From assembly GCA_942159475.1 (NCBI GenBank), contig OW804094.1:131860755-131924754 (forward strand): a stretch of 64,000 nucleotides of DNA, given 5' to 3'. This DNA is from Sthenelais limicola (Eukaryota > Annelida > Polychaeta > Phyllodocida > Sigalionidae). Shown here one piece after another: positions 1-10,437 of this stretch (its first letter is position 1; every line of letters starts with the position of its first letter). A program made the translations under genes and the position numbers. The notes below the pieces were generated by a model. It saw only the letters and a list, made by a program, of their open reading frames with translations, was not told the DNA's origin and searched no databases.

Positions 1-715
1 TGGGATAAATAATAACCAAATATTAGCTAATATTACTGAAGAGGTGGTAAGCTTAACACTACCGATTAGGAAGGCAGGGTGTAAACTATATTACTATATA
101 TTGAGCGAGAAAACACCATCTATATTATTATTAGATTTCAATACATAGCAATCTCAGCCTCTGAATGTCTTCGTGGCGATTACACTTTTCTATTGAACAC
201 TATTTAATCTACATTAAAATGCAATTTTATAAATAAAAATATAAAAAAATATAATGCAATTTTATTACGCACAGCGCCTGCTTCAGCTACAGTAACACAC
301 TGATTGAAAAGATTAACATACATATAAAAGTCATATGAATTAATACGTTAACAACCAACTTACTTTTAGAGAGGGACGCCTACTTGACACTAAGATAGAC
401 AGAAGGTCAGGGGAACATAGACCGAGAAAGATGCACCCAGTCTACAGATAGATAAGCAGACTCCCCAGAGCAGACAGGTGCAAAATCCAGAATAGTTCAC
501 AAAAGGAACCAGCTCTCATCTCTCCTCTGTTGCCACGTACCTCCCTTATCTATGGCGGATTTATCGCTTTGGAACCATAATATGCCTTTGTGAAAACTTT
601 TCTATACCGGTATACTAACCTGATATTATTGTGTGTAACTTGAGGATTTTACCATTAATTAATGTCAGTAGAAATAGGGGCGTTAAATTTGAGTTTGAAC
701 CCTATTATCCTGTAT

Positions 716-790
716 ATTATCACAGGATACCTATTATCACAGGATATAATCACAGGATAATGTTAGGATAATATAATCACAGGATAATGT
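716..790. repeat. Short degenerate repeat, ATCACAGGATA units
   Basis: Four copies of a unit close to TAATCACAGGATAA occur within about 75 bases, with irregular spacing. The spacing and short length make this a degenerate minisatellite and not an array with spacers. Confidence 0.6.
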
Positions 791-937
791 TGGTGATTAT
801 TCCACATGTACAAAGCTGTCAGACAATCGTTCCATGTGATAAGATTAGTAGATACCTTGCGTATACTATCAAAGTGATGAGGTCATACGAGGTACCTATG
901 TATTTTAGTAGGTTCCTGGTTTTCACTATCTGGACTA

Positions 938-963
938 CCCCCCCCCCCCCCACACACACACAC

Positions 964-1009
<46 letters not shown>
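938..1009. repeat. Compound microsatellite C(n)-(CA)n-(CT)n
   Basis: A run of C (938-951) passes directly into CA repeats (to about 965) and then about 22 CT units to 1009. The same poly-C to CA order recurs at 10.06, 10.41 and 29.85 kb. Apparent open frames across it are artefacts of the repeat. Confidence 0.95.
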
Positions 1010-1011
<2 letters not shown>

Positions 1012-1619
1012 AAATAATAGATTAGATTTAACGTCGGACCCCAATAAAAGGCAAACCAACAATAATCCCCCATCTCCTGTCCCGTGACGTTATAATGGTA
1101 TGGTATGGAAATCCCCAGTTTGGTATACCGATAATGTACATGTATGCCAGTGGCCTATTCCCTATTGCAGGGATCTGTGCCTAGATATTCATATATGTCC
1201 TGTGCCACCCCTATTGTGTAGGCCTATGTAGGTCTGGGATCTTGTACATTGTACAGCAGTACTCATGTACTGGACAGTCCTACTTGTGAGCTCATTGACC
1301 TGACGCTATATTCCTGCACAGAACGTGTGTACACAATTTACTTCCATTTTCTAGTGGTAGAGAGGCATTGGTCCTTAGACTCGCTGATAATGAGTCTTTG
1401 GTTCAAGAATTCATTTAATTTGCTGTTGTATATCAGAATAAATACTCAGACCTTAAGTGAATACTACTAGCCTGATAAGTTGCAAAGGTTGATTTATAGC
1501 CGTTTTCTGTCTTTAAAATGAAACAATTATCATCGACAAGCAATTTATTTTCACTGTCACGCTATATGATATATTTTACGTCTGGTTATTATAAAATCTT
1601 GTGTCTTTTTCCCCTTCAG

Positions 1620-3103
1620 GTGCGTCTCTCTATTGGAGGAATCGTTCTACCCAGTGCAAAGAGCATGCCTCAGATAAGTTTGGAAACTTCGATGATAACT
1701 TACCGATATATCGCATCAGCGAAGTGGAGAAACATGCCAATCTTAAAGACAGAGTTTGGGTAACCTTCAAGGATGGCGTATACGATGTTACCGAATTTGT
1801 CGAAGGCCATCCCGGTGGGAAAAAAATTCTGCTGGCCGCTGGAAAGTCCCTTGAGCCATACTTCGTCACCTATGCTCAACATTTCAATCAGAATGTCCTG
1901 GAGATCATGGAAGAACTTCGTATTGGGAATCTCCATCCAGATGATAAGCATAAAGTGAGCGTGAAAGATGTCAATGATCCATTCGTTAATGATCCATCAA
2001 GACATCCCGCTCTGACGATTAACTCAGAAAAGCCGTTTAATGCAGAGCCCCCAGCTGAGTTACTCACTGATAACTACCTCACTCCTAATGAGCTCTTCTT
2101 CATAAGGAATCATTTGCCTGTGCCTAAAGTAGACGCCAAGTCACACAAACTTGAGATCACCGACGAGGCTTGGAGGAGGCCTATATCTCTGAGTGTGGAA
2201 GATCTGAAGAAGAGATTCCCAGTTCATAAGATCGTAGCAGCTGTACAATGCGCTGGCAACAGAAGGTCGCAAATGGCAACGTACAAAGGTGTTCGTGGGT
2301 TGTCATGGGGCATGACAGCCATCAGCAACGCAGAATGGACCGGCGTCAAACTCTCAGACATCTTGACTTATGCAGGTATAAAAGAGGAAGATGTCGAGCA
2401 CGTCACATTTGCCGGACAAGATAAAGATGTCGAGGGAGTCCCCTATGAGGCTTCTATCCCTGCTGCTACCGCTTTTGACCCCCGCAAAGATGTCATGGTT
2501 GTTTTCGAAATGAATGGCAAGCCTTTGCCCCTGGATCACGGATTCCCTCTCCGGATCATTGCTCCTGGAATCGCTGGTGCGAGACAGGTCAAGTGGTTAA
2601 CCAAAATAACCACAAGCAAGAAGGAATGCCAAGGTCATTGGCAGCAGAACGATTACAAGCAGTTTAATCCTTCCATCGACTGGCACAATGTAGACTTTTC
2701 AAAATCTGTTGCTATCCAAGAATATCCAATACAGTCAGCCATTTGCGAACCGAGTAACGGGTCTACCTTGGAAGATTGCGAAGAAGTCACCGTCAAGGGT
2801 TATGCATGGAGTGGCGGTGGTAGAGGTATTATAAGAATGGATGTGTCATTAGATGGTGGGAAGACATGGGAAGTTGCTGAATTGAAGAATGCCAAGCAGC
2901 AGATGCACCGAGAATGGGGTTGGACCTTATGGGAAGTTAACATGAAAATCCCTTCCAACATGAAAGGCAAGAAGCTGGATTTAGTTTGCAAAGCCGTAGA
3001 TACTTCCCACAACTCGCAGCCCGAGTCAGCTGAAGGAATCTGGAATCTTCGAGGGCTGATACACAATTCCTGGCACCATATCCACGTTAATGTTCCCAAA
3101 TAA
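1620..3103 (+). CDS. SUOX: Sulfite oxidase, last coding exon (partial gene)
   Basis: Sulfite oxidase oxidises sulfite to sulfate in the mitochondrial intermembrane space and passes electrons to cytochrome c; it is the last step of cysteine and methionine breakdown. The exon opens after CCCCTTCAG (acceptor at 1617-1619) with two bases of a split codon and runs 493 further codons to TAA at 3101-3103. A cytochrome b5 domain comes first, with haem-ligand HPGG (His codon 1808-1810) and a second His in YAQH (1880-1882). A hinge and the Moco domain follow: FFIRNHLPVP near 2096-2125 and VQCAGNRR with the molybdenum-ligand Cys at 2249-2251. The C-terminal dimerisation domain has GYAWSGGGR and ends in WNLRG...WHHIHV. 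All expected catalytic residues that I can see are present. The open frame extends to an ATG at 1601, but that lies in the intron tract, so I do not take it as the start. The N-terminal presequence and any membrane anchor must come from an exon I could not find. Confidence 0.96.
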
Positions 3104-3700
3104 TGAAACAATATCAATGTTGGAAATATGCTACGGTATTTTTGTGGGGATGGCGGAGAGCGAGGAATTAACTTCATTGGCTGAAACGATTTAAAGAGTT
3201 GCATCTCTATAAAGCTTAGTAATCTGACAAGTCGTAGATTATCTATCATGTTGTAAATGAAAGAGGGTTACCTGGTGTAGACGTATCGTCTAGAGTCTTA
3301 TACAGACCCCGAGTCCCTATAAAATAATTGTTACGTTTGGTCCATTCAACTCAACGATGTCTTAAATAACTATATCCCTTGGAGAGCCTCGAGTTTTGTG
3401 TAAAAGTTTATCCTTCTCCGATTCTGTGATTGCTGCAAGACATTGAAGTCTACGATCAGTGCTTAAGCGCTTAAAGTCCCGTGTGTTGGGTCATACCGAG
3501 TCTATCTCGGACTAGTTGTCGTTTTGACAGTCTTGTATTTTTTTAAAAACATGTTTCTTGCCCGTGGTTTATCAGTTGCTGATGGCGTTTTTCTCTCGTG
3601 CAATTCATCTTTATTATGGCATTCATCTTAAGCATGAAATTTTATGCTTTTATTTGTTAGAAACAAAATAAGAAACCAATAAAATCAACACCAACTTTAT
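3104..3700 (+). other. SUOX: SUOX 3' UTR
   Basis: This non-coding stretch follows the stop codon and ends shortly after the AATAAA at 3678-3683. No open frame or structured RNA is evident. The cleavage point, about 15-20 bases past the signal, is inferred. Confidence 0.6.
3678..3683 (+). terminator. Poly(A) signal of SUOX
   Basis: Canonical AATAAA, about 575 bases after the SUOX stop codon, is the first one downstream on this strand. Another AATAAA lies near 4036 and could serve a longer form. Confidence 0.7.
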
Positions 3701-4289
3701 TAAGTTTACTTCATGAAACCATCATTTCATCTCCGGCCCATACCACCCCGATATAAAGCGACACTTCTCCCCTCTACTCTATAAAAAAAAAGGAAGTGGT
3801 CTGCTGAAACTAAATCCAGGACTTCCAGAATATATTTGGTTTGTTTTGCTTAGTTTTATGTGATAACTAATATTGAGATTGTATCGGCTGGTTGAATTTT
3901 ATGGGGATAAATTTATCTGTTAAACGTTCATAGAAAAAATAATATTGTTACTGGATTAGTGGATATACTTTGGTGACCAAGGTAAGTCTAGTATATCCTG
4001 ACAATTCATCACGTTTGAATCAGCCATTGGCTTCCAATAAAGCAGATATTTCATACATGACTTGTTTAGCCTGAAACTTCTTTTCTTTTTTTTAAATACG
4101 TTTTTTTTTGACAAATTTCACATTCGTGATACGTTTCATTAAGAACTTTATCAATTGTGTATTGTTGTTACATAATTATTCGGAACATGCATTTGCAATA
4201 TGGCCCGATGGTAATTGTAGCTAATTGTTTGATTTTGGCAGAAGAAAAAAGCATTGTCGATTTTTTATTAATCTAATGAGTTATGTTAC

Positions 4290-5970
4290 AAATAGGCCTA
4301 TTTTACCTGTTGTGGATACAACCGAAACAAATACTGAATAAAACCACACCTAATAGTCACTTAGGCCTACTTATTTATTACGATTTGTATTGCGCTCATA
4401 CAACTTATACTTAAGTTAGAATTGACGCACCAGGGGTCATGATGACCTTGGCAGTGCGCTGCCATAGTTTTAAATATTTCCAGTAGATGTCTCTACCAAG
4501 GGTGTGTGTAACGTGGCAGTACTGCTGGGTTCGCGTCTAGTACAAAAATAGCACAGTGACGTCATCCTCCGCCATCTGTGGAGACTTGGTCCGGGCTGTG
4601 ATGCGCTCACTGATGCTGTCCTTGTCCTGATGCTGCGTTAGAGAAACGCTTTCAAGGACTTGGTCGCACTGTGATGATGATGGCATCACTCATTGACTCT
4701 CAAAAATGCGTCAACGTAGTTTTGTGAAAACAAACCGAGTGAACAATTTTTAATGAATATTATGGTCTAGTTAATGTTATCTGCGACGTGGAAGGCTGAT
4801 TAAAAAAAGAAATCGCGTATCCCAATAGCTATATACCGTACTCAATTCCTCGGTGGTTACGAATAGCCTACCGGTACTTTTCTTATGGTTTCATGATTTA
4901 ATTTGCCCGACGCTAGTTAACATTGTTTCAACGTCACATGCTGAAAGGTCGCGATCTTGATAGCGTTTGTATTCAAATAGATAGGCCCTACATTTAGGCT
5001 ATATATTGGGCTGCACCCGTCCCCATTCCATGGGAATATTTTTCTTAGGACGATGACTTCCAAGACATATGGGAATAATTAACTGGTAGCCTATCCCTTG
5101 AGATAGCCTAGGCCTAATGGAAATCGGTGGAAACATTTAGCCCTAACAGAAAAAGATATTTCGGCCAATAAAAATATTCATAAAAAGAAAATCCACAAAG
5201 GCTAGGCCTACCGGATAATCCATTCTCATATCTAACAAAAATTCTAATTCAAAGTGGGCCTATTAATTATTTAAACTAACGTTAATGGTCTGGTGGATTG
5301 TAGGTTTTTTTGGGTACGTTTTGCGAAGCAATTATTTTATTATCACTTTACTGCAGCATCTTAAATTTTCATCCACAATATCGAATAAATTAGATGACAC
5401 TCCGATCAGGTTGGGCCCTATCTGCGTTGGGTCTTCCAATAACACATTTTCTTAGGATTAGGCCTACCGGTACCGTAAATAGCAGGCTAAACATATGAGC
5501 CCAGCTATAGCCTAGGCATATGTACGGTAGGGCCTACGGTAGGCTGATATTATGCCAGGCCTACAATCATAAATTAAGCGACGAAAGCAATTTCCACATT
5601 CTGATGTAACACAATCTATAGAGCCTGTATAGTAGGCTTAAAGCCTATATGTAGACGTAAACATTCATCTAAAGCTCAATATTATTCAGTTTGTGATTCC
5701 TGACTTAATCCCAATTTAATCCGATACAATGCGGTGGATTAGTAAAAAAAAGCACGTGGCCAATGCTACAGGCCTAGAGCACCGGCCTACAAAGTATGTA
5801 TGGTGCAATACTTTGCAATTGTGTCTAGATAGGATCGAAACACAACCAAATGTAGCCTACAGCTGTTAATAGTAGCAAGGATGCCCAAAGTGAACATTTT
5901 GAGTTTAATAAAAGTAGGTTAAATTATTATCCTAGGCTAGGCTATTAATTATAGGCCTATGGGAGATCCT
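4290..5970. repeat. Region dense in GGCCTA / TAGGCCTA words
   Basis: At least a dozen copies of GGCCTA, AGGCCTA or close variants (for example near 4299, 4364, 5110, 5203, 5460, 5532, 5555, 5772, 5784 and 5960) lie scattered through this AT-rich intergenic stretch without fixed spacing. The word is partly palindromic. The rest of 3.7-6.18 kb holds no gene I can support. Confidence 0.55.
4557..4575. promoter_or_regulatory. CRE palindrome with adjacent CCGCCAT
   Basis: TGACGTCA at 4557-4564 is a perfect cAMP-response element. Five bases further is CCGCCAT (4569-4575), the reverse complement of the ATGGCGG core typical of YY1-type promoters. A second CRE plus ATGGCGG pair lies at 6260-6298. These could be proximal promoter parts of a gene or of alternative first exons. 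No coding sequence adjoins them, so the role is inferred. Confidence 0.4.
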
Positions 5971-6180
5971 TTCATATATTGGCCCTATCATACCTAATGA
6001 AAAGGCTACGTTACACCCAGAATATTCCATTATTTCTATTAGCCTACTTTTCGAGATATGGGGAAAATTACAAAATCGACTTCCCTCACTTTCATCGGGA
6101 GTCTTACCCATGTAGCCTACTATATCAATTTCCATGAGGTGATGTAGCCATGCCTTGAGAACTGCAGAGCCTCCCTGACA

Positions 6181-6400
6181 TGGCGCGACGTGAGATGACT
6201 TTTAGGCGCGGCCACGAGATGGCAGCGCCGGCAGCATCACCTCTGCTCGCATTTATTACTGACGTCAGGCTCACAGCACATGATGATCACAATGGCGGAA
6301 GCGAGAAGGACGCGCTGTATATCGCTCCGCAGTCTAACGCAACGATAACGGATTTACTAGGCATTTTCATCTATAAAATGGAATTGGTCATCAACATAAG
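6181..6400 (+). promoter_or_regulatory. Candidate promoter and first leader exon of the Ski-like gene
   Basis: This segment is clearly more GC- and CpG-rich than its surroundings. It contains a perfect CRE (TGACGTCA, 6260-6267), an ATGGCGG core (6292-6298, YY1-like), and ends in AAG|GTATGT, a strong splice donor with GT at 6401-6402; the same GTATGT donor is used in SRP72 in this window. No coding exon follows until the acceptor at 44055-44057, on the same strand, which opens a leader exon with an in-frame stop before the start codon. I infer that 6.2-6.4 kb is the 5' non-coding exon of that gene. A short open frame from 6180 has no recognisable homology and is probably not coding. Confidence 0.4.
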
Positions 6401-9400
6401 GTATGTATCTTTCCCTCCCAATCGTGAAACCAGTTAATATGACTTTCTAAATGCCACGCGGAGGCTAAATACGTAGAGTTTCAAATGGCGGTAAAAGCAT
6501 GAGGTCATCGCTATTCCCATGTTTATGCAAACGTACACACACAAAGGCTGCCATGTGATTTGGCTTTGTTTAGGGCGCGTCGTCTGCTGTCTAGAGTTGC
6601 AGGATTGATGGAGAAAAGCCATTGCTAGCGCATACGAGTAGGGTTGACTTCTTTCTAGAACATTCTTTTTGATGAAAGCGATTTTTCTATTGTAATGATG
6701 TGAAATAGTAAGTTAGTATGTTGACCTATATCGGAGGGGACGGGCCACGTGCGGTTTGGTGCTGGCTGCGACACTGACGGTGTAGCATCTGCGGAGGGGG
6801 GCTACTCCGCGTGAAGAATGACATCACTATAATATCCTGGAGGTCATGTTGTGTCACTTTGGTCCCCTAGGCCTAATATGGGTCCTGCAATAATACCTTG
6901 GAGCTATTATTATGACAACACTTCGCGAGTGACCGTCTATAGCACTGAAATCATGTTTTATTAATATATTAAAATAGTTTTATTGAAATAATTCCAAAGG
7001 CCCATCTAAAATTGATATTCAAAATTTGGCAAAGGTAAGGCCTAAGGAGCATACGGTATTATTCTTACTTCAGAGTAATGCGTGGAGTTCTTATGTAGGT
7101 AGATATCAACAATCATTAGCCACCATTGTCATTGTCACATTGACTACAGTATTTTAATCTAATTTATTCTTTGAATCTTATTTTTGCTGTTGTCATTAGG
7201 CTACGTACGCTACCACGATTTCGCATTCAATTACAAATTATGACCCAAGTTCACTTATTTCATGATATATTTGGATTTATTTAATGTATCGTTACTAATT
7301 AGTTGATATGAAATCTACCAAATTCGGTAGCATTCACATACCAATCTATTGTTTTCCATATTTCCCACCATTGTCTTTGGGGAAAAAATCATTTCTCTGA
7401 AGAAAAACCGGATGAGTGAAGTCATGAATGAATGGCTTTGACCACAAGTCATATATTTCACGCTATAAATGGTTGGTGACTCCCCTCAGGGTCTGCGGGA
7501 GAGGCCCGTCGTGCTGGTTGGACCAGCTGTATGTATGAAGTTGGAACGACACTACCCCACCACTCCTGTCCCAGCATACAGGACTTATTGCGCATCTTAT
7601 ACCGGATTTGTTCTACTTTCTATCCGTTCCTCCCGAGTCTTGGCTTCCTGAAAGTTAAATGACAATTGTTTATTGCTCAGTGGCAAATGAGATGGCAAAT
7701 GATCCTTCATTTAAGAAGGGAAAGGCCAAAGTTTTAATCTTGACAATCCATTCATCATTTCCAGTGGGGGTCTGGAGGGGTCGCTGCCTTGGGTCTGGTT
7801 GGTGGTCGGGTGTTGGGAGGGGAGGTGACTCGAGTTTACGTTGGCAATGAGGTCAGTGGGGCGTCTGTTGTGGGTAGATTGGCTACAGTTATGAAAGTTT
7901 TGTCTTCCTCCTTGTATTGTAATGTATTGAGACATTCGCCGTCATTTGATTTTGATGGATTAGGATTTGGTAGTCTATCGATTAATTAATTTCTCAAGAC
8001 TATTGAGTATTGGCAGAATTCCAATATTCTAATATCAGTTTTCGTATGTAGAAGTTTACGTATACATGCTCTGTGCCTGTGGTCGGTATTTCCGAACTAG
8101 AATCTTCAAGAAGAGGCCATGGACTGTAGATTTGTGATCTTTTGGAAACAGGATATATACATTCCCAAATCTTTACACATCTTGAAAAAAAAGCAAAGCC
8201 AAATGGGAACCCTTGGCTGAGATCCCTATCCATTCCCTGTTTCAGTGCATTGCCTATTATTATTTAATGTGCAATGCATGGTTGAGAATTTACAATGCCA
8301 TAAAACATTCAGCGTGAAAGCTTGTTCGCGGTCTTGGGTATTAAACTGAGAAGTATATCAAACCTCACCTGAATAAATTTTACTGGGTTTCAACTCCTCA
8401 GAAGCCTTTTATACTGAAATCGTAGAAGCAGTGGGGCAAAGTACACGCAGTTGGTAACGTCGAAGTTTGGTATTTATGGTAGCCTGATAAACAACTTGCT
8501 GTTATTGGCCGAATTTTCATCACGTTTTCCAAAATTTGAGTCAGATGTGTCAAATGAGAATAAACGCAGTTGGATTTTGTTGAAGCTAATGATGTACCAG
8601 GCTGTGAAAATTGTGATCTCATTAGGTCTAGCTGGCACAGGATTCTTAATTGCCTTGAATTAATGCAAAGCCTGCCTAGAGCTGTAATAGATCGAACACT
8701 TGTCGTATGATGAATTGAAACGAAGCATTCATTCATATGCATCATATTATAATTGACTCTTTTAGGCCTTAATCTTAAGTTAAATTCTTCTAAAAGTTTA
8801 AATACTCTCCAACTTTTATTTAAATTATTTTATTTAGCATGTAGTCTTTTTGATTGAGAATGATAAATGCAACATATATTGCCTCCTCGTTCGTTAAATA
8901 ACTATTAGGTGTATGTTACCTGCCAGTACTGTGGTTTCATAATATGCAATTAGATATTCCTGTTTCTATGTCAAGGTACCTGGTTGGCACCTGCGCATAT
9001 ACCTAGTGTTGCACCACCGTACTACTACGTCTATTTACTGATATAGATGTTATGCAGTTGAAGAGCTCTGCATATAAGGAATGGTATTCATTATTGATTC
9101 TGTTAGAGTACTACCAAGGAGATACATCTATCTATCGAACTTTAATAATTAAGAATGCTTGCATTAGGAAGTCGAAATATTTCAATAGACTTATATAATC
9201 ATCTTATTACTCCACATTATGTTAATCGATGGTAAACATTTACCCTTATTACTTTCATGACGCAAATTCTTGATCAAATAAGTGCTTTGATTAATATAAT
9301 AAATCATAGCTTATCATGTCCTTTGTAGTGGAGAGCCCTCCAAGGGGTCCGTAAATTCCCTTTTATAATTAAACATATGTATCACACAATTCTTATACAA

Positions 9401-10055
9401 GTTGAAGTGCCAAGTGGTCTTATTCCCCACATTGGCCGTTTCCAAGTTATTACGTCCATCTCTTTATATTTCCCTACGGCTTCAAGCATGCAATTGGTGC
9501 ACAATTGTCATGTGGTTTCAGATACTCTCATATATATATATATAAAACTTGTACAGTGTTATGGAGGGACTGGAATTCTTATGAAAACTTCCCCACCAAA
9601 GGAAACTCCCAAGCATGTTCATAACATTATAGCATTGAACAGTGCAGAGCTTTCTTTGTAGCATACCTGAGTGTATCCCTTTTAATTACAGGCATGTATC
9701 GATTTTACTTATCAGACCTGAACAGGCAAAATTTCGTGACAAACCTACGAGGAAGACGTGATGGATTGATATTGGTAGCAAACGCTATTAGTAGAGAACC
9801 TGATATAGCCAGTCCGTTATGTGGTATTCAATAGCTATCTGTTTCCCAATGCGGAGAACCGTGTGCGCTGAGCCCACACAAGAAATTCTCTTAGCTATCG
9901 CCCACATACGAGGTTCCTACAAAAAGTTCAGTGTCTATCTTTGAGAAGAGCACAAAACACGTGCAGGTGGTGGGTGTTCATCCATAGTTGCACGTTGCGA
10001 TATACGAAGTTCTTCAGATAAACGTGACTGACAGGTGCAAGTATTGGTAAGACAT

Positions 10056-10095
10056 CCCCCCCCCCCCCCCGCCACACACACCCTCCCGCCCCCAG
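10056..10095. repeat. Poly-C tract followed by CA-rich tail
   Basis: Fifteen C (10056-10070) are followed by G, a short CA run and more C-rich sequence. It has the same order as the tracts at 938, 10409 and 29853. Confidence 0.85.
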
Positions 10096-10221
10096 CTCAT
10101 CAGGTGTAAGACGCACCAGCGCATTTTACTGGTAGTGTCAGATTATCATGTCCAACATTGTTTTATCATTGTTACGGGGCGAAACATTCATTCCACCTCC
10201 CAAAAGAGTTCGCATATGGTA

Positions 10222-10331
10222 AGGGCCTAGTCCACTGAGCCGATTCTCATGCGATTCTTACCAAATTTAGTGTAAAAGAATCCTCTGCGGTGCAAAATCG
10301 CATGAGAATCGGCTTAATGGACTAGGCTCTT
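10222..10331. mobile_element. 110-bp MITE with long inverted repeats and TA duplication
   Basis: The two ends are inverted copies of about 38 bases: AGGGCCTAGTCCACTGAGCC... on the left matches the complement of the right arm, which ends ...TTAATGGACTAGGCTCTT, with a few differences. Both arms share the core CCGATTCTCATGCGATT, and the central spacer is about 34 bases. A TA dinucleotide flanks each side (10220-10221 and 10332-10333), the target duplication of Tc1/mariner-type elements. There is no room for a transposase, so this is a non-autonomous foldback element. Confidence 0.75.
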
Positions 10332-10408
10332 TAGCGTGTATCCTCTCTCCCCAGATATAGCTAAGTATATACAATACGACGAAAGTGTGGTGTAAACGCC
10401 TAAAGCAA

Positions 10409-10437
10409 CCCCCCCCCCCCCCCCAACACACACACCT
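10409..10437. repeat. Poly-C tract followed by CA repeats
   Basis: Sixteen C (10409-10424), then AACACACACACACC. It lies 80 bases to the right of the MITE. Confidence 0.9.

Larger units (their letters stand above)
1..1619. other. Upstream intron or flank of SUOX, no exon found
   Basis: This AT-rich stretch ends in a polypyrimidine tract and CAG acceptor at 1617-1619 that starts the SUOX exon. It should therefore be intron, at least in its right part. The missing SUOX 5' exon would encode a mitochondrial presequence. I looked for a convincing ATG exon with a GT donor and did not find one. Short open frames at 787-1073 are made by the microsatellite at 938-1009, and the frame at 1249-1470 resembles no family I know. 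Apart from two simple-repeat patches I see nothing else here. Confidence 0.6.

Noticed and set aside
716..790. CRISPR-like spaced repeats
   Set aside because: Units are about 11-14 bases with irregular, very short gaps in eukaryotic DNA.
787..1073. Two frames, one on each strand, across the C/CA/CT microsatellite
   Set aside because: They are products of the simple repeat only.
1601..1619. ATG at 1601 as SUOX start
   Set aside because: It lies in the polypyrimidine tract of the acceptor, and its few residues do not form a mitochondrial presequence.
2800..3249. 149-codon reverse frame over the SUOX 3' end
   Set aside because: It is antisense to the conserved SUOX C-terminus and has no independent support.
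6180..6437. 85-codon frame in the CpG/CRE segment as a protein
   Set aside because: No similarity to known proteins, and the frame runs across a strong splice donor. The segment looks like promoter and leader sequence.
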